Assembly (NCBI GenBank): GCA_914767715.1
Contig: OU612068.1
Span: forward strand, 16,864,001 to 16,928,000
Source: Membranipora membranacea
Taxonomy: Eukaryota > Bryozoa > Gymnolaemata > Cheilostomatida > Membraniporidae
Direction of reading: 5' to 3'
Length of the DNA: 64,000 bases
Every line of letters begins with the position of its first letter. Within the stretch, counting starts at the first letter, position 1. The position numbers and the translations under genes are program-made. Below, one piece after another: positions 1 to 12,242 of the stretch. Under the pieces are notes generated by a model. The model worked only from the letters and a program-made list of their open reading frames with translations, was not told the origin of the DNA and made no database searches.

Positions 1-220
1 GTGAAATAGGACCAAGGAGAAACAGTTACTACTTGATATAACAATAGCTTGTAAATAAAAATACTAATTTCAATCTCACCCTAATACTGCAATCAACAGT
101 GAAATAACAATAAAAGGACCCTTACAAAAATACAAAGAGAAAGAAGCTCAATGCGTAGTCAAGTTTAGGTCTACTGATGGGAAATTCCTTCACAAAATAT
201 CATGTGTTGTGATAGCTTAC

Positions 221-3200
221 CAAAGTTGTGTAGAGTATAGCTATGAGCCCTATAGAGAATATGGATATCCATATATCTAATCCAGTCACTGTCAAAATAA
301 TAACATATAAGACCATATTATAAGGGTAGAGAGATCTGATCTTAGTAATAAACATGTGTAATTTAGATAAAAATAGCTGGCAGTATATTGGCATTTAAAA
401 ATTAAAATGTGGATATTAAAATACCAACAAAAGATAAGTTGACAGTTAACACAACAAACTGAGATTTTTAGGTGATGTTGATCATGACCGAAATTCGATC
501 CTGTCTAAACCAGATGTTTTTTTATTTGGTTGTGATTTGAAATTTCAAATGACTAATTAACAAAACTCATAGGGCACTGCCAAAAATGATACGATTTTAA
601 CCAAGGTGGGGGAAGCTACCGGGTTTTGCATGTCAAGCACCAAAAGGTAAATTGAGCTTAGCAAATGTCAATAGCGCTGGCCTTGTCTTGCCAAAATTAA
701 AATGACAGCCACGTATCACAGACCTGGGTCCAAGTCATCGCAAGTCAAGTCAAGTCAAGTCATTGTCGATGCTAAGTCAAGTCAAGTCAAGTCACATTTA
801 CACCAAGTCAAGTCAAGTCAATTGGTGTCTATTTCTTTAGCCGTCATGTCAAGTCAAGTCATGATTTTTGTAAGTCAAGTCAAGTCAAAGATGGGTGACT
901 TACAAGTCATGGCAAAGTCACGCTCATTAACTGTGAAAATCAACTCGTAATTTATTTCAATCCCGGGTGACTCCAAATCGTGGAGGAGATAGTTAGGTCC
1001 TCAGGAGTTGCTCTACTAATCGGGATTTTCTCCCCTCCCCATAAACGAAAGAAGGTATGGGTGTGTACGCAATTCAGCATTGTTTCTTCATTGTATATAT
1101 GTACCTTTATTGTGTCAATGATGACAAATGAAATGTTTCATGCTGATCACTATATGATCAGACTATATTAATATTGCATCATGGGATACATTTTTCATTT
1201 TACGGATTACAAGACAACAAGAGAAGACAACTAATATGTCAGGCAGGAACTCTGACTACTTACCCATAGCTGAGAAGTTGGGTTTTCTGTTTCGGAGTTG
1301 GGAGTTCAGAGTTGGGGTTTCAGAGTTGGGGTGTCAGAGTTGGGGTTCTCAGTTATGATTATCCTTCCTATATCTCTTTCTACATTATGTTATAAAATTT
1401 CACACATTGACTATGTTGACTTGACCAAAGTCAGGACAACTCCCAAGTGAAGTCAAGTCAAAGTCAATTTTTCGTTAAGTCAAGTCAAGTCAAGTCAAGT
1501 GTTGTCTATTTGTTTTCGACATCAAGTCAAGTCAAGTCAAGCCATAATTTTGTTAAGTCAAGTCAAGTCGTGACTTTGACTTGACTTGACTTGAAGATGA
1601 CTTGACTTACCATGACTTGGACCCAGGTCTGATGTATCATCATATCATGGTCACATTAATTAATTAGGAGGATTATGGTTTCTTCCACGTAACTCCATTA
1701 GTAGCAGAAAAATTTATGTGTCCGTTGCCATCATTTGCGTTTACCTCAGTCCGCCTACCCTTGACTTGAAACCTTACACATGTTATTCCAAATACAAATG
1801 GTTGAAACTTGAAACCATAAACATAGGGGTCAACTGTGTGCTTCATAAAAAAAAAAGAATAGCCAGTTACAGCGGTCAAGGTTATAGGGTAACTGGTAAC
1901 TATTCCATCCAAACCTCAGGCTAAAGCCGGCCTGTTGAATAGGGCTGTCATATAAGACCAGACGCATACAACAACAACAAAATGTTAGGATGTAGCGACA
2001 ACCAAAACATCGTATACCTTACGTGACAAATATGAGAATATCTCACCTGCTGCAATAGATATGGCTGGTCCGTAAATCGATACAGCAGAAAGTAGCATCT
2101 GATGAATGGAATAACTGGCATTTTTATATGAACGTTCAATGTAATAAAATACTTACTGAAAACAAAGTGGTGTGTGGCTTGATCAATCACTGAGAATACA
2201 AATCATACAAAGAGTTTTTTCATCATGTATACCAATATTACTCAAATAGCAAAGTTTACATTTTAGTTCTAGTGAATACTTTTTGCATGTGTGATAAGAT
2301 TTTGAACGAAATTACCAGAATTCTAATCTTAAAAACTGATATAAAGTAGCAAATATTACACCATTATATAAGAGCTTACCATCGAGATAAGAACAGCGAT
2401 TACGACAACTAACTTCAATGGTCTCCCAAATCTGATCTCTATATACTACAAAATTAGAGAGCTGACTACGTGTTGATATACATAATCAGTTTCAAATCAA
2501 TTTGTAAAGTTTAAAAGTTGTGGATCAAATTTTCATTGCTTAGACACAACGTTTTGAAGTGACAGCTTTAGTACACTAAAATAATAATAATTTTTTCCTT
2601 CTTCCTTTTTAGAAAAATACATGTCTTGATTACCTAAACATCGCTCAACATCATGTGTACAGCTTGGCAGGCAGGGTAGAACAAGTTTGTTCCCTCTGTG
2701 GTGGAGGAGGGATATTGCAAATGTTTGGTATATGGCGCGGCGCCTCAATACCAGACATTTGCAATATCCCTCCGCCACCACGGAGGGAACAAACTTGATC
2801 TACAGTCAGAGCACTTGTAATGTTCCTGGTGACGGTTAGAAAATATGGCAGTACTTGCAGCTTAAATGATTGTTAGCACTTAGCATAAAACAAGGTGAAG
2901 GTCATAGGATTCTCAGAAAATGACTTTGAGTGCTATGAACTCATTGATGACTTTTGTACAGCTTCGCACGCAGGGTACTTGTCAGGTTACTGGTGAAGGT
3001 TAGAAAATATGCGCAGTAATCAGCAAGAAATATTGCTAGCACTTGGCATATAAATCAAGGTGAAGGTTATAGGATTCTCAGAAAATGAGTGCAATGAACT
3101 CATTGATGACTTTTTTACAGTTTGGCACACAGGGTACTTGTCAGGTTACAAGGTGAAGGCCATAGGATTCAGAGAAAATGAGTGCAATGAATTCATCGAA

Positions 3201-4283
3201 GAGTGAATAAACGATGGGTTGAAATATTTTGATGATTGCTGATGATTTATGGTGGAAAGGATATAAAATTTTATTGCCTCAGAAATGTGGCTGTGTCATA
3301 AATAAATTTAGGCTTTGAGTGGTTTATCGGAAATGGCATAAAAAAATGTGTCCAGTAAAAGGTGTCTTATTCTCAGCACATGAATGCGCAAGACATGTTT
3401 GCATATAAAATATATCCCATACAAAAACCACCTGAATGTCTATGTTTAGTGTTAACAACTTCATATCTTACAGGTAAAAGTGGCAAAGATTATAAATAAT
3501 ACTATTGCTGTAGACAGGTAATGAGGGAGGCTCATGTCATAGTGATCGGGCGCATAATGATTGAAAGCGGTGATAATACTATGACTGCCATATCTTTAAG
3601 GTAATACTTTAGAATTGAATATGATAGTTTACCTGATAGAGGCTGACGACTTTGAGTTTCTCGTACAAAGGTAGAAAGAAAACCAGAGCCACAATGACTC
3701 CGACACTGCAACCGAGCGAAAAATAAATACAGCCAGTTCCATATATGTATGCCTCCGCAGGTAAGCCTATTATGGCGGTTGCCGATGTGTAGCTAAAGAA
3801 ATAAATAAATTGGGTTGCATTGCAAGTGATGAGAGTTGCTGTGGGTAAGGGAGACAATTTTTGTGACCCACCAAGAGCTGATAAATTACATACATGTTGC
3901 TTTGTAGTTTGTCATTTTCTACTTCTCATGTGGCACCCTAACAACTAAATACATTATTGAAGCTCAAATTGTGGGCAAAATATCACCAAGGTGGACTTGC
4001 TTGAACGTAGTAAAAACTACACAAAGTAACTGATTTTGTCAAATGAATTAAAGTTGAAATGGGAACGATAATCATACCTCGCTGTAAGGCTGCACGCCAC
4101 AGGGAACCAGTGCATACTACTGTCAGCAAGCAAATACTCTTTCGTTGTTTTTTGCTTGCCTCCTGTACAGGCATAAAATATACCAATCGCAGCCGATACA
4201 GCAAGTATCAGAGACAGCACCAGGTAATCTTGCCATTTGAAGAAGATGAAGTCCTCCTGTACAAATGAGCTGTTTGTATCCAT
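221..4283 (-). CDS. SLC5-family sodium-coupled solute transporter, N-terminal five exons (partial)
   Basis: Exons, 5' to 3' on the minus strand, are 4283-4078, 3792-3633, 2445-2380, 2098-2047 and 288-221; all junctions are GT-AG and the phases agree. The protein starts MDTNSSFVQEDFIFF and gives about 181 residues. It contains the SLC5 pattern in order: a first membrane helix ending in GIFYACTGGK, the KEYLLADSSMHWFPVACSLTA stretch spanning the helix 1b/2 region, an SATAIIGLPAEAY segment, YIEIRFGRPLKL, and YGPAISIAAVTGLDIW. This order closely matches sodium-coupled monocarboxylate transporters (SLC5A8/A12), which use the sodium gradient to import small carboxylates across the plasma membrane. 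The substrate here is inferred only. The first ATG is used because it starts the open exon and sits at the family's usual distance before helix 1. The remaining roughly 400 residues lie beyond the left edge. Confidence 0.87.
713..1638. mobile_element. Element with inverted termini built from a 5-bp CAAGT satellite
   Basis: The left end reads CAGACCTGGGTCCAAGTCAT followed by CAAGT pentamers to about 950. The right end carries the reverse complement of the same unique sequence, preceded by the same pentamers in both orientations (1440-1615). The middle, about 960-1430, is mostly non-repetitive apart from a short G-rich repeat. There is no transposase-like reading frame. The arrangement fits a non-autonomous inverted-repeat element whose subterminal region is a satellite. 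It lies in the intron between SLC5 exons 4 and 5. An open frame across 702-950 is only the repeat read through. Confidence 0.65.
1297..1352. repeat. Short tandem repeat, unit about 14 bp (CAGAGTTGGGGTTT-like)
   Basis: Three to four imperfect copies of a G-rich unit, inside the satellite-flanked element. Confidence 0.7.
2650..3215. repeat. 160-bp tandem repeat in SLC5 intron 2
   Basis: The phrase CAGCTTGGCANGCAGGGTA recurs near 2659, 2958 and 3118, followed each time by similar sequence (ACTTGTCAGG, TAGAAAATATG, AAGGTGAAGG, AATGAACTCATTGATGAC). The last two copies are 160 bp apart. The first two are farther apart because of the fold-back insertion at about 2679-2813. The same repeat appears in the displaced copy at 13195-13500. 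Confidence 0.75.
2679..2813. mobile_element. Fold-back insertion, about 135 bp, with 44-nt arms
   Basis: The left arm, 2681-2724, and right arm, 2755-2798, are near-perfect inverted copies. A partly self-complementary GC-rich centre (TGGCGCGGCGCC) lies between them. The paralogous segment near 13220 runs straight from CAGGCAGGGTA to CTTGTCAGG without it, giving an empty site. No coding capacity. Confidence 0.8.
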
Positions 4284-4423
4284 CCTGCTCCACTAGTTGT
4301 TTTCTTACAGAACCCTACAATCGTTTGGTAACAAAGGTACAACAAAAGGAACAATTTTGGATAGAGCTGGATCGGGTTCGATCCGTTGGCTTGCATTTCA
4401 AGTTACACCCTCTCTACAGATAG

Positions 4424-4700
4424 GAGTCAGGAATGGTCCAACGGTTGAGGGTACGGACTTGTGATCTTTGAGGTTGAAGTTCAATTCCCGGCACTGGTAC
4501 TCATATCACTGGTACACCATTCAACCTAGACAGGCCCTTGAAACGCAGAACGAGAAATACCGGAGGCCCATTGTGTGTCTCCACACATCCCTTTGTCATT
4601 TGGACATAAATAGTAGCCGGGTTCCTGGCAGGTATTGATGTGAGTGTAGGGTGAGGCACAAGTTCTATTAGTCCCTGTGTTAAGAGAATATAACTCTCTC
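4424..4700 (+). mobile_element. tRNA-derived SINE (family 1)
   Basis: A tRNA-like head has a box A match (TGGTCCAACGG, 4433-4443) and a box B match (AGTTCAATTCC, 4478-4488). Both are spaced like an RNA polymerase III promoter and are followed by unrelated sequence. The head does not fold into a proper tRNA, so this is a SINE rather than a tRNA gene. The right boundary is uncertain. Confidence 0.6.
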
Positions 4701-5158
4701 CGCTTCAAATATAGGTTGCTTGTCAGTAGAGGGAGAGCTATACTGAATGTAGGCAAATGGATAAAACTTGTTATAGGGTTAGCGCAATAGCATTTATGCA
4801 TTCATGGTTTATCAAAATATAATCAAATTGAAAAGATGCTTTAAAAACTTTGGAACACAAATTTGTAAATGATACCACCTCACAGAAGGTATTAGCATTG
4901 ATCATTAAGGCTAAACTTCTACTAGAACCACATTTACCTGAACAAGTTTTCAAAGCAACTCTTAATTGGCTGAGTGACATGTGGTACAGCCTGCACTAGT
5001 GGTCGTTTACAGCTATGCGTTGTTATATTGGCGACGCCTACGCTCCGTGACACAAAACTTTATTTCAATATTAATAAATAATATCTATTAATGTGAAATA
5101 AATCTTTGTGTCCCACGTATAAATTTACAAGGACATTTTCTGTGAATGTTGTTGAAAC

Positions 5159-5232
5159 ATGATGGTGCAGTTTTCTTTGCCCAGGGGTTTGGATATAGCC
5201 AAACCCCTGGGCAAAGAAAACTGCACCATCAT
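5159..5232. repeat. Perfect hairpin, 34-bp arms, 6-nt loop
   Basis: 5159-5192 and 5199-5232 are exact reverse complements separated by ATATAG. Weaker complementarity continues outward. Confidence 0.9.
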
Positions 5233-5335
5233 AGTTTGAAATCTGAGCAAAACCTCATTAATCGACACCCTATCAGTTTTATGTTTTGTAAGATATCTGA
5301 ATATTGATTTTGTTTTATACTTTATTGGCATTATT

Positions 5336-6580
5336 GATCTTGGGAAACGCTGTTACTGAAACAGCATTAGTGGGAGCAGGTAGAATGATGGAAAGAGTTT
5401 GAAAATGAAATAATTCAATATTTTCAATTTAATATTATGAATAATATTCAAATTTATAACATAACAGTGGCCTCTCAGACATTAGAACCGTTCTCCATTT
5501 ATGCAGACACCAATCCAACTAAAAATGAATTAACCTGTGAATGCTTCTTGTTGCACTGTTTCTTGATTTGATAACAATAACTCTGGGCCCTATTATCTTT
5601 TGTAGGGTGGTGTCAATGAAACGGAACATGACAGTGGCCTCTCAGACTTTAGCACCGTTCCCCATTTATGCGCAGACACCAATCCAAATAAAAATCCATC
5701 AACCTGTGAATGCTTCTTGGTGCACAATACCCAAAAAAATATTTCTAAAACATATTTTCACGTTAAACCCGCCCATCATACCCTGTTCCACATAGTACCA
5801 GGTAGTATTAAAGGTACTATGACTGGCCATGTCATGCTGCTCATTAGAGCTCAATTTTAAAGCGGTTATTAGCGAATCCTTCCAGGATGATGTTGTCAAC
5901 CAAAAAATGCATATAATAATGATAATAATGACTGATTAGAAATCGATACCTGCTGGTCCAATGCTAGCTTTCGACCTTTGAACATTTTTGTTGATGTTTT
6001 TGTGTACGCTAAGACTGTTTATTTATTGAGATTATGCCAAACAGCTGCTGAAATTCTAGAAACTATTGCAACTTTTTCCAATAATATACTTTTTAGCGAG
6101 TATTCAATCACTTGGGCAATGATCTTTGGGTAACTCTGTTACTGAAACAGCATGGTGGGAGCAGGGAGAATGATTGGAGAGAGTTTGCAATTGGATTAAT
6201 TCAAAATTTTCAATTTATTTTTAACATACGAATCTATGAGAAGTAAATCCTTATGCATCAGATATCAAAACTCAAAATATAACCTTTGTGGTTGACTGGT
6301 ACTTTAAAGCATTGCATGATTTTTTGATTTGATAGCAATAATTCTGGGCCCTATTATCTTTTGCTGATTGGTGTCAATGAAAGGGAACATTGCAATGGCT
6401 CCATTTAGGCAGACACCAATCCCAATAAAAACACATTAACCTGTAAGTGCTTGTACATACCCAAAAAATACTACTAAGGCACATTTTCAACTGTTAAATC
6501 CATCCATTGTACCCTGTACCACGGAATACCAGGTAGTATATAAAAGGTACAATGACTAACCATATCATGCTGCTGCGTTT
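5336..6580. repeat. Local segmental duplication (5336-5840 and about 6119-6580)
   Basis: Both halves open with GATCTT(T)GGG and TGTTACTGAAACAGCAT. They continue with GGGAGCAGG, CAATTTATT-like AT-rich sequence, TCTGGGCCCTATTATCTTTT and ACCAGGTAGTAT in the same order, about 780 bp apart. The first half also contains an internal duplication (about 5465-5555 and 5629-5720), each part with the phrase ACAGTGGCCTCTCAGAC. No coding content seen. Confidence 0.75.
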
Positions 6581-7622
6581 GGCAAGGCTCTGCTATTACA
6601 CCTTGCCTGTACTCACCCATCATTTATGCAAAACCTGAAGCTGAGCTGAAACAGGTTAACAACTCACCTTATCCGTTGAGAATTTAGCAGAGCTCTGAAA
6701 ACCGAACTGTCCAACCCAATGTTCTTTAACTAAGTGCTCATATGGAAGTGACCTCCAACATGACACTCTGGTGGTTATATCAATGAACTAAACCTTTAGT
6801 TCATTGGTTATATTGATGTCACAAGTTAAGCTGTGATTATTATCAGATGAATAACTGATAGATTCGTAGGGCCTTGTCAAGGACCAGGAGGCATTTAACG
6901 GATTGGAATCACGCCAGAAAGAAGGCCTTTATTCTCAACTGTCATGGTGACACTGCTCTTTCTAAAAATTAAGGTAATCGATCGAACGAAAACATTCTCA
7001 AAAAAAAACGTAGGCTTGGGCTGGGTGGGTGACTCATGTAGTAGCCTGGGCCAACTGGTTCTTGCATGTATTCCTTCTCGAATGAATGTCCAATTCAATC
7101 AAGGAGTCAACTCCTTAGTTTAAAATTATCCCAGAGTAAGGGTATCTCCCATAATGAGTCTATCGGAGATATCCTTACTCTATTCTGAGTCTGACTAGCT
7201 ATTTTGTGGTTAATACAGTACCAGTGTCAAACCTACTGTAGGAGGAAATACCCTTGGGCCACGACCGTGCTTGATACCTGTTCCAGCCTTAGGAGGTGGG
7301 TGGGAAAATTTGGGCAGGTCGTGCTTTTCTCTCATCTTTGCTAGAGAATAGGGAAAAGAAGGCAAACGATGAATTGCAAAAGAGAAGGAAGGGTAGCCAA
7401 TTCCAAAAACAGCATATGAAAAATGTCTATTTTCTTTGCATTGTATCGTATTTGTATAGAGAGAATTTCGATGTAAAACTATGTGGTGCTTCAGGTCTTT
7501 ATTACAGTGTAAGCTGGTTAATTCAGACTTTATAATTCAGGGCTCCTGTTAGTTCAGACAAGAAAAATTGGCCCTTCTGCCAGATCTCAATGCACTCTAT
7601 GTCACTTAATTCATACTCTGCT

Positions 7623-7946
7623 TTAAGCCTGGTACCCATCAACTGCATAACTGTCACAGAAACTCATCTGCGATCATGCACGACCACTTGTGCATTGCTG
7701 TGATTGGTGGGTACAAAATACACAGAGATCGTGCATTTACAAATACCTTCGCACGAAAGTAGAATTGATTCTACTTTCGTGCGATATGTTGTGCGATATG
7801 TTGTGCTGCATTTTGTGGTACCCACAAATTCTTTAATGATTGCCAGTGAAAAATCCATAGACTTAATATACTAGTATATTAAGTCTATGGAAAAATCTTA
7901 GAAATTCCTGAGATTAAAAAAGCACATTGGTGGGTACAAGGCTTAA
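7623..7946. mobile_element. MITE-like element with inverted ends and nested palindromes
   Basis: The ends TTAAGCCTGGTACCCATCAA and, inverted, TTAAGCCTTGTACCCACCAA frame about 320 bp. Inside are a 17-bp-arm hairpin (7749-7784) and a perfect 36-nt palindrome (7855-7890). No reading frame of note. Confidence 0.7.
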
Positions 7947-8235
7947 TTAGGACAAAATTTTGTGGTCCCTTGAGGTTTGAATTAAGTGAACAGCGCTGTC
8001 CCTCTTTTACCTTATTATCACTATCACATTTTTCAATCCATAAAAATTTGCTGCAGAACAAAAATTGTGTTTTTCAGCCAGGGAACAGGTGTCAGGTAAA
8101 GATGGTTCAACAATAATTACCAAACAAATTGTTGATTTACCACATGGCCAAGAACCAAGCGTAGTTATTTTCTGACAAACTGCACAATTATCCCCTTGGT
8201 GTCTAATAGTAACACTAACTCTGCCTTGCTGGGAT

Positions 8236-8307
8236 GTGGTAGCGGCATTCCATCATCAACCATAGCCCATTATGGTGAATGAATGTTATGATGGATGGCA
8301 TTGCCAT
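8236..8307. repeat. Partial copy of fold-back family with GGCATTCCA ends
   Basis: Contains GTAGCGGCATTCCATCATCA and, inverted farther on, GATGGATGGCATTGCC. It shares this core with the larger hairpins at 20106-20259 and 39911-40104. Confidence 0.5.
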
Positions 8308-9129
8308 GTCAATGACTTCTCGGATAACCTTGTGTTGGTTTTCATTATGGAAATTATGGCGGAGGATAAATAAATGTATTACAAATACAAGACAGATGAA
8401 GTTGTCACTTCGATTTTATTTTCAAAGCAGTGAAATAGTAAAGGTAGGTGTTGTCCTAGCCAATGCCTTGGCTCAGATTGGTTGGATGGTCTCCCCAACC
8501 CAACCAATCAGAGCCAGAATATTGGCTAGTGTTTTACGATATCCATTTTCTAATAGGCTTCTCTCAATTCAATTGTGGAGTGTCACAGGCAGAAATGTCC
8601 ATCTTGAATACAACAAGCTTTATCGTTGATATAGATCATCATATATCATACAGCAAATCAAGCCATGTTTTGAGAGATTTATATAGTCTTGATGGACAAA
8701 AAGACAAACCCATGCACATTTTTGTGAGAGGACTCCCAGGGCACCCTCTACTTGATTGTGCAATAACTCCCGGAAGAAGGTTTACCCGGCTAGCCAAGAG
8801 TGAAGTGATCGCAACCTTGTATAACTTTTTAGAAGCATGGACCATGGTGTTGTTGAGTAAAGAGAGTGTGGATAATTGAATGTCGACAAGGTGTCATGGT
8901 CGATTGCAAAAATGTAAATATATGAGTAACCAGCCACTAGAGCCTATTGATTCAAAATAATATGATATGATATTTTAGATGCAATAAAATTGGTATAAAA
9001 AAACGGGGTACACTCAATATGGGCCAATTTTTATGTCAGAACTGGGGTTTCGGGCTTGGAATACTGGTTGGAAAATATGTTTGGACTGAGCAGGAATCAC
9101 AAATTATCTAGCACTGGGCTTTGGTAGGC

Positions 9130-9245
9130 ACCCAGGTGTGCTCCGACCTACCTGCAAACAGAGAGCAACCTGGCGCAGACATTGTGGCCTGGCCACTAAG
9201 GCAACGAATTTTGCCGCCTATGCTTCGGGATGCGGCTTGTGACAA
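9130..9245 (+). mobile_element. SINE fragment (family 2, tail only)
   Basis: CCAGGTGTGCTCCGACCT, CCTGCAAAC, GAGAGCAAC and TGGCGC occur in the same order as in the tail of the SINE at 17052-17290. The tRNA-like head is missing. Confidence 0.55.
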
Positions 9246-10046
9246 GACATCTGATTTAAATCAACCTTCAATTTTAATCTGATGTAATAATGCCATAATA
9301 CATAAATCTCATAAGAAGCAACAAGTCTTGAGACACAAAGGTTATCCTCAGGTTTTGATATTCTAATAGTACATTGCCTTTAAATCCTTTGGAAAAGATA
9401 AACAAGGCACAACAGTAACAAATTCTTTCCCTGTAATGAAAGACAAAGTCTGCAATACAACTTGTTGTTTAGATTTTCTAGAGGGATTAGAAAATTTACT
9501 CTGAGAAAACAATGTCTGTAATTGCTCTAACTGATATCTTCATCCAGCTTAGGTCTCAATTGTACTTAGATCGTTTCAATACACTGCGTGAAGAACTGCT
9601 TCCAATTTTGTTTGGAGGCCATCTCAGATTTGTTGTTTATTGAGGCAGTCCACCTGTTTGGCTAACCGAATCCACAAAAATAACAACATTATAACTTGTG
9701 GCAGTATAGATACAGTCACAGGGCACGATTTTAAAAAAATGTACAAATTCTACCGTGACATGAATGCTGTCAATGGTTATTTCAGGACTGCAACTCCTAA
9801 ACGGTGATAAATACACCAAGGTCGACCATACAGATACCAGCTCACTGAAAATGCAGCAGAATATTTCACAAAGAATATTAGCCCTCCAGACACACAGTTA
9901 TCATAATCCTATACGCATCCAGCATAATTACATTAGTGTTTTTCAATAATAAAAATATTGGGATGACATTCGTGTAAAATTTTAGCTCAAACATTTGGGT
10001 GTATTTTGAAAATGCTATCATTGAACAGTATCCACTGAAAAAGCTA

Positions 10047-10092
10047 GATTGCGGCGTTTCGACGTTTCGACGTTTCGACGTTTCAACGTTTG
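10047..10092. repeat. CGACGTTT microsatellite
   Basis: Four to five copies of an 8-bp unit. Confidence 0.85.
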
Positions 10093-10929
10093 TGGGTTCA
10101 ACAGCCCCCAATCCAGTAATTCCTTTTATATCACACTCTACATCCCTAGGTGCTGTGGCATTCCAACCAACCAATGTAATCAATGTAAGTTGTACATATC
10201 CGCTGACATCAGGGAGAATTCTCCCTGATGACATACATATCATTATTGGGATCATATTGAGATAATGATGCTAATCCATCAATGTCAGGTGAGATTGCCA
10301 TCTCCTGCTTTCGATCCCACGCAAAACATATTCAAATTGCTGTACATGTATAGTACACAAATTATATGAAAATAATAACTGTCCAGTGTTTGCTCAAGGG
10401 GTAGAAAGAGTTGGACAACACGGAAACCCCATTGCGATCAAATGCTGCATATATACATATTGTATCATTTTATTGTCGGAATATTAAATCTTTAAAGCCT
10501 GTTATTTGTATACTTGTCCAATTTCATTATGCTCATCTTCGTCTGAAACTTAAAGTAAGACAACATGAACACGTATCAGCCTCGAATAACCCCGGATAGC
10601 ATTTAGCAAAGTCTCGGGCAACATTAAGCCGGACCTCAGACATGACATTGTCCAGTTCATAACAGACCCGTAGACTAATTATACTCCCTAGAAAGGAAAA
10701 ACTGATGCTTATGCTTCACTGATCAAAGTATGGCTTCATTGTGCTAGCAAGCAATACGCTACCACAACCACAGTAACTGGGTAACACGCTCATTCACTTG
10801 CCTTCTGCAGGTATTTCAAGCAACAAGTACCCCTGTTACTTGTTTGACTAGTTCGATTCAATTAATGAATTATGCAGGTCTAAAGAAGTATGAAGGCAGT
10901 GCAAACTTTCACTAACATGCTGTACTGTC

Positions 10930-11010
10930 ATCATTACATACATATTACATACATATGTATACATACATAAATTATGTACATATTACATACATACATAAAT
11001 ATGCATTACA
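10930..11010. repeat. TACA/TATT-rich microsatellite
   Basis: Interrupted run of ATACATAC/ATTACATAC units. Confidence 0.8.
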
Positions 11011-12242
11011 TTCATATTTTCCAAGAAGAGATACACACTTACTTAAACCTCCATTAGACAACTTAAACCACAAAATAGCAATAAACTTTAATATTTTACC
11101 CTCTTCATTGAGAAGCACTCTTACTTTGAAGGCTAATGCAACATTTTTTCAGTTTATTGGAATAGTCTTATTTTTTGTTGAATCTTGTTTGCATCATTTT
11201 TCTTTTTTGCCATTTATGTCACATCATGAAAAACATTTGAAATAATGAATTGTTGCTGACAATAAAAGTATATATATTACTTGTGAACGTCTGGCGAGTG
11301 GCAAGTCCATTGTGGCCATTTAACAGCTTGTAAAATATATGAAAGATTTATTTCCGACATTCAGGCTTCAACTATGGTAGGGGTATAAAACAATGAGGGG
11401 AAAATCTTTTTCATCTTTTCCCATGATAGTTGCCTGCTTGTGAATAGATGAATGACAAAAAGTGCTTGTATGTTAGGTACTCATTCTAAACTGAATCTAA
11501 AGATCAGAGATACACATGATAATAGTGTAGTCTCGCTGTCAGTGTGATTTGGGAATCACTATTGGTTGTACTACTCACAGCAGATGATATCTCCTACAGT
11601 GACGGAGAACGAGTTAGCAGCAACTTCTATGCTTGGGCCACCATGCTGGGTTAGCTCGTATTTAGTGACACAGGGTAAGTTATAAGATGTGAGGTATTTT
11701 GTGATGGTGTCACTAGTTCCTGTGCTGGAGCCAGTTGAGGTGCAAGCGCATCTAAAGTAATGAAATGTACAGTAAATCCTAACAGACAGATTAATCAACT
11801 ACGAACAAGCCTTGGGTTTATTGCTAAGATTTGTCCCCCATTCCATAGAAGAAAACAGGTTCAAATTGCTGGCGGTCAAAATTAATACCAGGGGTGTATT
11901 TCAGCAGATCAATTTACATTAATACAATTCAATTACATTATGAAAATACATTAACAATTCATATGATATCATTGACAAGTGCTCCGAAGGGGCCTCTCAA
12001 GTTATTGGTTGGGATTATGAATAGGAATACTTGATGTTTTTGGCCAGTTCCTATAAAGTTCAAAAGTCATCGATAAATGAAAAACTGAAACTTGTTACAC
12101 TGATAAATATTTTCACTGCTAGTTTTTTGAAACCTTACCCTCCGATGCAGGCTTTGTAGCTCTCAACTTGAGCTGGATCAGGGGTAGCAGAAGCTGGATA
12201 CAGGTCAGCACAGTCACAGTTTTCAATGGCATAAGTCAAGTG

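Larger units (their letters stand above)
4284..11570. other. Gene-poor intergenic region rich in repeats
   Basis: I find no supported protein-coding exon here. The stretch holds a SINE, a local segmental duplication, a 34-bp-arm hairpin, a MITE, a CGACGTTT microsatellite, a TACA-rich microsatellite and a SINE tail, listed separately. The promoter and 5' UTR of the SLC5 gene should lie just above 4283, but I see no clear element. The longest open frames (for example 8463-8879 plus, 138 codons) have no recognisable domain. Confidence 0.6.

Noticed and set aside
702-950. Plus-strand open frame of 82 codons
   Set aside because: It is the CAAGT pentamer array read through (SSQVKSSQVK repeats), not a gene.
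702-1640. Possible CRISPR array
   Set aside because: The repeats are 5-bp satellite units without unique spacers, in a spliced eukaryotic genome.
8279-8879. Overlapping plus-strand open frames of 116 and 138 codons
   Set aside because: No recognisable domain or splice-consistent neighbours. Parts resemble the non-coding sequence at 14040-14390 weakly, which suggests a repeat.
9878-10255. Minus-strand open frame of 125 codons
   Set aside because: It runs through the CGACGTTT microsatellite and a short palindrome (10206-10230); the peptide is low complexity.
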